From contig OZ038529.1 in NCBI GenBank assembly GCA_964036665.1, positions 21,276,060 to 21,340,059 of the forward strand: DNA of 64,000 nt, in the 5' to 3' direction. This DNA comes from Gordius sp. MW1. Its lineage: Eukaryota; Nematomorpha; Gordioida; Gordea; Gordiidae. The translations under genes were made by a program, and so were the position numbers. Under the pieces are notes generated by a model that was not told the DNA's origin, ran no database searches, and saw only the letters and a list, made by a program, of their open reading frames with translations. Positions 56,715-64,000 of this stretch are shown in pieces. How positions within the stretch are numbered: position 1 is the first letter of the stretch; every line of letters begins with the position of its first letter.

Positions 56715-57570
56715 CCCTGGGTGGTCTACTAGTTTGTCGAGGGGGGGTTAAATGCGCAAGGTTGCACACATTTGAGCGCCTTGTCTTTAAAGCGGTAATG
56801 GTACCAACAAAGTATATTTGGTTGAATATGCGCGCTAGGGTGGCGAACGGTAGAGGGATTGCGGCGTCTCGAGTTGGAACGATCACGTGGCCTATTGATT
56901 GAGATTTTTAAATTTTGTACCTCCTGTGTGAGTTTTGCAATCATCTCCCTAAGCCGAGTCGATTCATCTTCCGTGACTACGTTTACAATTGGACATGTGG
57001 AGTTGTGGTAGGTCTCTACAATTTTTTCCGCAGTTTCGGCCAATTTGGAGAGGGACTGCTCGTCAGAAACAATTGCCAAAATGCCAGTCATGTTTTTTGG
57101 AAGTTTTTCTAACCAAAGTTCTTTAAGAACTCGTTCATCCATGGAATTCGTTGCCAGAAGATTTTTCATGAAACGCAGAAGCTGGGATGGGGTGCGATCT
57201 CCTAATTCGACAGTTGTGAGAAGAGGGCGAAGTCTAGCAGAATCGGATTGGCTAGTGCGGTCTATGATGGCTGCTTTCATGGTTGTATAGGGTAAAATGT
57301 CGGGCATATTATGTAGGATGTCTTGAATTTCGATGGTTATTTCCAGTGGCAAGGCTTCTATTAAGTACCCAACTTTGGTAGCTTCGCTTTTTATCTTTCT
57401 TACCAAGAAAAGAGCCTCTATTTGGATGAACCATGAGCGGGGATTTATGTTGTTAAACTGTGGCAGTTTAAAATATGTGGCATTTTCGCTTTTAACCTCC
57501 ATATCAGATGGTTGCGTGGACATTTTTGGGTCACCAAATGAAGTGATTATTTCATTTAATTAGAAGAGAT
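53877..57570 (-). mobile_element. CsRn1-like Gypsy retrotransposon, right copy, inverted
   Basis: This is a nearly identical copy of the left element on the opposite strand. Matching begins at TCTCTTCTAATTAAATG, the last bases of the LTR, so the rest of its 5' LTR is missing. It ends at the pol word GGTGCCACCA. It shares the two pol frameshifts with the left copy, which shows common descent after the element was already broken. Confidence 0.9.
56729..57523 (-). CDS. gag: Intact Gag of the right CsRn1-like copy
   Basis: This open frame of 264 codons runs from an ATG 5 bp after the TGGTGACCC primer site (57536-57528). Gag forms the particle that packages element RNA. An NPRSWFIQIEALF block (about 28-40) begins the capsid-like region, ESTRLREMIAKL suggests a short helix (about 195-206), and an Arg-rich linker precedes the zinc motif with Cys239, His242, Cys252 and Cys256. 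The C-x2-H-x9-C-x3-C pattern, unlike the usual CCHC, is the CsRn1 lineage mark. The frame is intact, but the rest of the element is not, and its LTR promoter is missing. Confidence 0.88.
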   Translation of the reverse strand: MSTQPSDMEVKSENATYFKLPQFNNINPRSWFIQIEALFLVRKIKSEATKVGYLIEALPLEITIEIQDILHNMPDILPYTTMKAAIIDRTSQSDSARLRPLLTTVELGDRTPSQLLRFMKNLLATNSMDERVLKELWLEKLPKNMTGILAIVSDEQSLSKLAETAEKIVETYHNSTCPIVNVVTEDESTRLREMIAKLTQEVQNLKISINRPRDRSNSRRRNPSTVRHPSAHIQPNILCWYHYRFKDKALKCVQPCAFNPPSTN

Positions 57571-58462
57571 TATTTGCATATAAAGAAAATATCATGATTG
57601 CAACATGAGCCATGAATTTTCTAGTGTTCTTTTTTTGGCATTTGGCCACATTTTCTTTGCCATTTTTAATTTGGTTATTATGTGAGTATTGTTGATATTT
57701 GCTGTCTAATGGAAGTCTTTTTAGCCAAAATAGGATGGGATAAAGTACTTCTCTTGATTATTGGAAGTTTGAGATACATTGAGATTAAATGATTCACTTA
57801 CATTGGAGGAATATTATAGGGTTTACACTTTCTTTATATATTAGGTTAAATGGCCAAATATTACATGATGTTAATCCTTTAAAGGTAAACATATTAACTA
57901 GTGGTAATTACCTGTTTCATCCATGTTATATATCACAGGGTAAGTATTTATTGGTGATTAATAGAGCTGAATAATTCTTAAAAAAGGCATCAACACTTAG
58001 CATATTGAAGCTTGTTACCCTTGAAATGCCAGGTTTGTTTTTCGGTGGTAATTACGCACCATAATCAATAATGAATGAGTGAAAGGGAAGCGATAGCCCC
58101 GGCCGCGATAGCCCCAGCATGATCATTGCACTTTAAGTTGTTTTTATAGATGATTAAACTCGTCAAATTTATAAATTTACACATAAATATAGTAAAAGAG
58201 TCAATACTTATTACTTTAGTATATGTTTAAAGTTGGCAAAACAATTATATTTGAATAATTTACAAAATTTAAAAATTTAAAAAAGGTCGTTTTAGCCCCG
58301 AAAAATCTTATTTTCTGCATAATTTTTTTGTAACAAAAGTTAACCCAAATATTTTTGTGCCCAATGTTTGCCTTAAAAGAGTACATTTAAGATTAAAATT
58401 TGATCAAAATAAGCATAAATGACAAAATCAATTGACAGGAAGTGCATAGCCCCGGTAAATGA
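57571..58462. other. Right interior of element B, non-coding
   Basis: This is AT-rich DNA with repeated GATAGCCCCGG words near 58090-58125 and 58440-58470. These echo the element's own terminus and may be sub-terminal transposase sites. No gene is seen. Confidence 0.45.
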
Positions 58463-59399
58463 ATAGCCCCGGTCTCCCCTATTGCAGAATATCATTGATA
58501 GATCGTAATTATTCTATAAACATAAAAAATTATATAAAAAATACATATATACGTAATTCAATTTTTTAACCATCGCGCGAAAGGTACAAAATGATTTGTA
58601 TCTTATTTTCGTTCGCTTTTTGCCGCTGGCGAAAATAATCGTCTGCGGTTTGACTATGTACGCCTCCTATTTACAATTGTTATTTTCGTGATATATGATA
58701 AATTTCACGATGAATATAAAGATATCAATAAAAAGAATGAAGAGTTCGATAAATTAGCCCAAAATTAACTTCGCTTTTTTTCGCTTCGCGCGTCATCACG
58801 AACGCCGTTTTAAAAGCTGCCCGAACTGACCGGCCCGAAATGGTGTGTCTTAAAATATTTAGCCAGATATAGTTATATTTTTTAAAAAATTTTATCATAA
58901 TTTTTGTTATTTTTTATAAAAACTAGGATTAACAAACATTATAAAATCAAATTAAAAAGTGACAAATTATAAACAAATAGATTTTAATACATTATTTTAG
59001 AACAACATTGAGCCTGAATTGCCCAAATCTTGTTATAGTGCCCGCCCGTGCCCATCCGAAAGTCCAATTTTACGACAGTTGCCCGGAACGTGGGGGGGGG
59101 GCAGGTCAGGGCAGCGGGCCGGGCATTTCTGGTCTCTGATTTTGAATGACACGTTCCTTTGGATTGGGAAATTATTTAGATAGTTTTCATTTCACCATCG
59201 TTTTTATTAATATATATTAATGAGGTGGCATGTACCGGCCAAAAACCCTGCACAGGCCAAGCTTTTGGAGCTTAAATTAATAAAATAATTAAGAATGAAG
59301 CAAACCCAAGCTAAATAACTAATTAATAAATTTGTTTAAATAAACTCAAATATATAAAATAAATATCTCCCCATAACTTACATAATAGAGCTTCTAAAC

Positions 59400-60148
59400 C
59401 AGGGGTCGGCAACCTGTTTGTCCTTAAGGGCGCAATACTAAATTTGAAAATCACCGAGGGCGCATATTTTACAGATAATCAACAGGTATAAATAGGCATC
59501 AAAAAACAGATTTTTTATAACTTTAGTTGGTGTCATACATAATGATACATATAATTCGGTGTAAAACTTGGGTGTCCATATTTTCAGCTAATTTCTTATA
59601 ATCTATCTGTAAATGGTTTTTTATTCTTAGCTAGCAAACGCGATATTTTATATGACGCGATCGTTGCTGCTTTATGTTGTTGCAGTGGTTTAGTAAAAAA
59701 GCTTTGCTGGTTAGTTCTTGAAGATTTTAAAGAAATAATTTTTTGTCTTCTAATTTCAGAGTTCATTGGATAGTCACTATCATAATTTGTATGAACGGTC
59801 TTAAAATGTCGTTCAATATTACTTTTCTTGGGAATCGCAACACTATTATTACACAACAAACAAATACACTTCCCTTTTTAATCAACGAAATAATATAGAT
59901 GTTCCCATTCATCGTTAGAATAATATGTTCTTTTTCTTTTACATTTATCCATGAAGGGTTTTGAAAGAAAATTTCGGATTACTTGGTAGTTTTAAATGCA
60001 CGGTCTACGCGTGGTCTATTTGAAATACGATCAAACACTAACAAAAAATACGTGCGTGTTATTAGATACGCTCATATCATACATTTACATTGTCCAGCGA
60101 TGGCGCATGGCGCCATGGCGCCCGCGGGCGCCGCGTTGCCTACCACTG
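59400..60148 (-). mobile_element. Short hAT element with perfect 8-bp duplication
   Basis: The termini CAGGGGTCGGCAACC and (complement) CAGTGGTAGGCAACG are typical hAT ends. The flanks are identical: TTCTAAAC (59392-59399 and 60149-60156). Near the right end lies a GC-rich hairpin-prone run, GGCGCCATGGCGCC. Inside is the start of a transposase on the minus strand. The rest of the transposase is deleted, so the element depends on a relative for movement. Confidence 0.92.
59596..59952 (-). pseudogene. BED-finger N-terminus of a hAT transposase
   Basis: The frame starts MDKCKRKRTYYSNDEWEH, has one in-frame TAA near 59880, then CICLLCNNSVAIPKKSNIER and HFKTVH. That is a C-x2-C...H-x4-H BED zinc finger. 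It ends in IASYKISRLLAKNKKPFT, the block seen after the finger in ZBED/GTF2IRD2-like hAT transposases. No catalytic domain follows. Confidence 0.85.
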
Positions 60149-60156
60149 TTCTAAAC

Positions 60157-62237
60157 TATCAAACTCCAGCCCCTCTTCTTTGTTTACTGTATTTTTTTTA
60201 TTAAAATTGTAAATTTTATCCTAATTATTTAAAAATCATGCGTAATGGCTATTAGAACTCTAAGAATATAATATAATAAATGAATAAATAATTATCTATT
60301 TTAAACCGTTAAAATATATTATTTAAAGTTAGATTATCGCGTTAAAATATAGTTAGTCAAATTTTAAATGAGGAATTGGATTCTTTATTCATCAAACAAA
60401 ACTTTTATAAATATGAATTAATAGCAATTAAAGCCATTATATATATGTTTAGATTGCAAATGTGAAATTTGCTTATATGTCTATAATTAAAAAATATTAG
60501 AACGGGCTAGGGTCAATTGTAATTAAGAAATTTAAGGCTCGGGTCAGGCTCAGCGGCTAGGCTTGTATAATTAACCGATTCCTTGTAGCAGTCACTCCAA
60601 GCCCCACTCGAACTTTTGGTTAAAAGTTTAAAGATTCTTTAGGTTAGGATCTAGTTGCGAGTTTAGATAGTGTGGCTTGAGGTGACACAATTTTTTCCAA
60701 AAGTTTTGATTAAATCGCTTTAGTACAACGACAATGTGTAACAAATTATTTTAATAATGCTGGGTTTATTATATTTTCCCCTAAAATTTATTTTTTGTGT
60801 AGTCCAAAAAAGACCGAGTGGGGCGGACGATTTCATGTTGACATTTTATCATAATAATCCGGTGGGGTTAGAAAAATGGACTTGACAATACTCTTTAATT
60901 AACTTAATATATGAAAACATCAAGCGAAATGTAAGTAAAAAAGTATGGGCAATGTCAAGGATTAATTAATTAATTTATTTTTATTTTTTTTTTGGGGGGG
61001 GGGGGGAAGCATAAATCCTTTATCTATAGATAAAAATGAAAATTTGTGAAATAATTATTATCCAAATTTAAACCCGAGAAAGTCTTAATTTATAAGGACC
61101 AGATCCTATCTGCGTCCCCCTAGATACCCCGATGAAATAAATTGAGCAATTCTAATGATCAAAATGTTTTTCGTCCTTCTAGTTCGTAAAAATATGTATA
61201 GTTGCATCCTTAGTTAAAGACTCACCAATATTAAAAAAAATTGTCTTGCAAAGTCGAGTTTTATAATATTGAACATGGTGTAGATTATAATAAATTAAGC
61301 ATTATGCTTCTATAATTATAATGGTGTAAGGTAGATTAAACGTTAATCTTTTGTTCTCTATTTTGTTGGCATAACTCTGCAGACTAAATTTTCTGAAGTA
61401 TAAACTTGTATAAGTGTATATTGTGAAGTATTTACGTGTTACAAACCAACCATGATCACGCATTAAAACAAGCAAATGGCCGTCTAGATAAATATGTGTT
61501 TTAATACTTAAACAAATTTGAAATAATTGAAATACACTTAATAACTAATTTAATAAGCCTATGTTTCGCTGCGCATTTAAATGCTATAGCAGGTCAAAAT
61601 ATTTATTCTCTTATGATATATTTTCCATTGACACCCCTAAAAAATCTTGGTATTTTTTGAATTTAAGTTTTAGCTGATATTCACCTAATGAGCTACTATT
61701 TAAGAAAATTATAAATAATTTTATTATTTAATGTATATTGTAAAGGGAAAGCTCAAGCTATAAGAGAAGTTATAGAACGAAGTAAAAAAGAAGTAGCCAA
61801 TTTAGAAGTACAGAAGAGATAGAAGAGAAAAAATTAGAACTAAATATTTGGAAACGACTAAAAAATATAACGTAGGGGGTGGCTGAACTTTTTATTAGGC
61901 CTGGATATCCTTATCTCCGCCTGCTTGAAACAACCGTGATCAAGTGACATTGTGCCCTGATACAAATATCTTTTCACGATATTATAACGACCCTTAAATG
62001 TTTGACTTTTAAATAGATTAATTAAATATATACCATCATTTAGTATGGTAATAATTTTAGTCGTATTCAAAGATTTACAATTAGTAATGTTGAAACAGAT
62101 TTTTGAGTTCTTTTCTTTTTCAAAGTATGGACATTTTTTTTTAACATTTAGTGATGTCGCTGGTGCCCGTGTCGGCGCCGATAACTGATGTTTTATAGCG
62201 ACGTCACCGATGATTTAACGAAAATATTCGGACTCTT
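60157..62237. other. AT-rich intergenic DNA, nothing firm
   Basis: A stretch near 61745-61825 reads GKAQAIREVIERSKKEVANL in one frame before a stop, like a coiled-coil fragment without context. A G-run lies at about 60994-61007. No gene, RNA or bounded repeat is supported. Confidence 0.4.
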
Positions 62238-62447
62238 ATGGTCGAGAGGCTAGCAGCTCTCATTGGGGAGCGGCCTGAGCGACTTAGGGTGGCGAAGATG
62301 TTTCTGTCGCGCTCTCTTGGGGGAAAGCATGGAAATTGCTTTGAGTTGCGTAAAACAAATTGGGTAGAGTATCTGAATCCAACAACGCTCAGTTGTACGT
62401 GGTCAATCGTTAGCCATCGAAATGACGTAACATTACAACAAATTTAA
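62238..62447 (+). CDS. Isolated 69-codon ORF in a GC-richer patch, unknown
   Basis: The frame is ATG to TAA and includes IGERPERLRVAKMFLSRSLG and CFELRKTNWVEYL. Base composition is distinctly less AT-rich than the surroundings, which is the only reason to list it. I recognise no family, signal or splice context. It may be a remnant of a repeat. Confidence 0.2.
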   Translation: MVERLAALIGERPERLRVAKMFLSRSLGGKHGNCFELRKTNWVEYLNPTTLSCTWSIVSHRNDVTLQQI

Positions 62448-62565
62448 GGTGAAATCAAATCCAAAAGAACGATTAAAAGACCGAGCCAAAAATCGATCGT
62501 GAAAACGTTCAAGGCAGTTTGTTACGTATGCCCGAACAAGCGATCAGAGAAAAACGTATGCTGTC

Positions 62566-62748
62566 ATAAGTCTAAAAAAGGACTTATTTAACAATCTCTA
62601 ACTCAAATTTTCTTTCACGACAACGTCCGAGTATTAAAAGGATTTATTTTAATTTTAATATTCCGCGTTAAACTAAATATTACGCGTTAAACTAAATCCG
62701 CGATAATGCTATTAATTGGTTTCTGGCTACATTTTTTCTTTTATTTCA
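62566..62748. repeat. Direct repeat, left member
   Basis: It begins ATAAGTCTAAAAAAGGACTT, itself a small palindrome, and contains CGCGTTAAACTAAATATTAC and TTAATTGGTTTCTGGCTAC. It matches 63819-64000 with a few indels. The pair could be terminal repeats of a short LTR-like (TRIM) element or two copies of a dispersed repeat. Confidence 0.85.
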
Positions 62749-62758
62749 TCACGTAGAA

Positions 62759-63599
62759 AAATTATATTGTGTATCAGAAATAAATAACACAAACTTATAA
62801 GCGCCTCGGGGGGGGGATAACATACGCGTACTAGAAATTAAATGTAAAAGAATAATGGTCTACGCTATGAGTGTACAACGTGTAAGATCAAAAGAGTTGT
62901 ACCGCGTGTTGAACTCTTAACTTTTGAATAAGATGAGATGGGGGGGGGGTGTGGGAAGATATGTTCATCTTCGTATCTCCGGATACGATACCTTTCCCTT
63001 TTATTGAAAAGTCGAAGACTTAATGTATTTTCGATAGAGTTCTAAGAGTTCAGTGTTGTTGAGTGCAACTATCAAGGCGGCGTTATTAACATTATAAGTT
63101 TCAAACATCTGGCATCGAATACCAACTCTGGCCTTTGCTCACACGACTGATATATATAAAAATCAGTGATAAAAAGGCAACGTGATGGCTAACGGATTTT
63201 TCTTCCAGCTCTGTGACTCACCTAGCAACAGCCTTGACAAACTTATAATTAATATAAAGTGTAAACTGCCATTTTGAAAATTATCCTTTCTTGCCCACGC
63301 GCAGACTGTCAAATAATAGTCAAAGAAACTGCGGGGGGGGGGGGGTTTTAAATATTGGTTAACAATATAATTTTCATATAATTAATATATGTATATAAAT
63401 CAAGTGTATAATTCTGTCTTACAATAATATTTTAGCGGCACATTAAGAATTTAGGCCTTGAGAATTAGTTAGGGATGATTCTGCATAATTGATATTTTGA
63501 TTTAAATCAGTTTCGGGATTTTCATTCGTTCGAAGAATTCCGCATGACGAATTTTATATTTGAATCCTCTGTGGAATATTGCAGAATTTTTGTTGCACT
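62759..63599. other. DNA between the direct repeats, no gene
   Basis: Apart from G-runs at 62809-62817, 62940-62949 and 63333-63344, nothing is recognised before the minisatellite. Confidence 0.45.
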
Positions 63600-63776
63600 G
63601 ATGGGTATTTCCTAGAAATTTTGTTGTACTGATGGGTATTTCCTTTTTGAGGGTTGACACTCGAAATCAGGATGGGTATTTGCTTTTTGAGGGTTGACAC
63701 TCGGAATCAGGATGGGTATTTGCTTTTTGAGGGTTGACACTCGGAATCAGGATGGGTATTTGCTTTTTGAGGGTTG
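63600..63776. repeat. 40-bp minisatellite
   Basis: Units start GATGGGTATTT at 63600, 63631, 63671, 63711 and 63751. Full units continue GCTTTTTGAGGGTTGACACT and CGGAATCAG. The first unit is a 31-bp variant and the last diverges after GGGTTGG. Near-identity between units suggests recent expansion. Confidence 0.92.
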
Positions 63777-63818
63777 GTTGCCGAAGGTTCAATTGATCCA
63801 CCTTTTCTGACGCCATTT

Positions 63819-64000
63819 ATAAGTCTAAAAAAGGACTTATTTATCTCTAACTCAAATTTTCTTTCACGACAACGTCCGAGTATTAATAAGGATTTATTTT
63901 AATTTTAATATTCCGCGTTAAACTAAATATTTCGCGTTAAACTAAATCCGCGATAATGCTATTAATTGGTTTCTGGCTACATTTTTCTTTCTTTTATTTC
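63819..64000. repeat. Direct repeat, right member, cut by window end
   Basis: This is the second copy of 62566-62748, 1253 bp downstream and in the same orientation. It reaches the last base of the window, so its end is unknown. Confidence 0.85.

Larger units (their letters stand above)
48811..58479. mobile_element. Element B: TA-flanked DNA element with GGGGAGACCGGGGCTAT ends
   Basis: A perfect 17-bp inverted terminus, GGGGAGACCGGGGCTAT, occurs at 48811-48827 and (complement) 58463-58479. It is flanked by TA on both sides (48809-48810 and 58480-58481). TA duplications are typical of Tc1/mariner-type elements, but no transposase is present. The left interior (48828-49495) and right interior (57571-58462) are unrelated AT-rich DNA, apart from repeated GGGGCTATCGCG-like words. 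The Gypsy pair fills the rest. Confidence 0.68.
48571..59139. mobile_element. Element A: foldback element hosting a 9.7-kb nest
   Basis: The left end TCAGAGGTCAGA and right end TCTGGTCTCTGA are inverted, both followed inward by CCCGAACCCGGCCC-like DNA. Inside each end lies a longer inverted arm (about 48688-48804 and 58695-58809). The arms share TTCGTGATGACGC, AAGCGAAAAAAAGCGAAGT, ATATTCATCGTGAAATTTAT and CATATATCA. The right side has about 230 bp absent on the left. Flanks ATTTGAAT and ATTTTGAA are alike but not exact. Element B is inserted just inside the left arm. Confidence 0.65.

Noticed and set aside
49892-57523. Endogenous virus with an envelope gene
   Set aside because: Both copies end after integrase with no envelope-like frame, so they are retrotransposons.

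Overview
The window is AT-rich nuclear DNA from an animal, most likely an invertebrate. The evidence is spliced GT..AG genes with metazoan orthologues (NIT2 omega-amidase and the meiotic factor MEIOC), Ty3/Gypsy LTR elements, RTE-type LINEs, hAT and MULE-like transposons, and no bacterial-style operons. Several introns are extremely short (34, 34, 39, 40, 50 and 52 nt). That argues against vertebrates and most insects, but I cannot name the phylum.

Layout. 0.01-5.3 kb is a decayed Ty3/Gypsy element with both LTRs and a perfect CTATA target-site duplication. 5.3-9.0 kb is AT-rich DNA with hAT-like short elements. 9.5-16.3 kb is a plus-strand RTE LINE split at about 10.85 kb by a 4.1-kb hAT element, which itself carries a minus-strand RTE. 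16.3-18.6 kb is another RTE fragment, split by a 1.45-kb hAT-type element holding repeated and Helitron-like units. 19.7-22.8 kb holds two related minus-strand genes of an unrecognised small protein family: one complete with a signal-peptide exon, one without a visible first exon. 23.1-24.6 kb is a large foldback structure with a C/G-rich core. 28.9-31.4 kb has a MITE, a hAT remnant and an intron-containing MULE-like transposase pseudogene. 31.6-32.3 kb is a tandem satellite.

The host genes of known family lie at 32.7-39.3 kb. A probable promoter with NRF1-like and CCAAT motifs precedes NIT2 (+ strand, seven exons). NIT2 is convergent with MEIOC (- strand, six exons), whose upstream DNA carries a CRE and a TATA box. 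From 40.6 to 48.5 kb the sequence is dominated by short hAT-type elements with termini close to CATGGGCGTAGCCAGG.

48.57-59.14 kb is a concentric nest. Outside is a foldback element (A). Inside it is a TA-flanked element with GGGGAGACCGGGGCTAT termini (B). In the middle are two nearly identical CsRn1-like Gypsy copies arranged tail to tail. The two copies share two frameshifts, so they came from one already broken element. 59.4-60.1 kb is a short hAT element with a BED-finger transposase fragment and a perfect 8-bp duplication. 62.6-64.0 kb has a 180-bp direct-repeat pair flanking a 40-bp minisatellite.

Only NIT2, MEIOC, the small-protein genes and one Gypsy gag have intact reading frames. 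Everything else recognisable is mobile-element debris.
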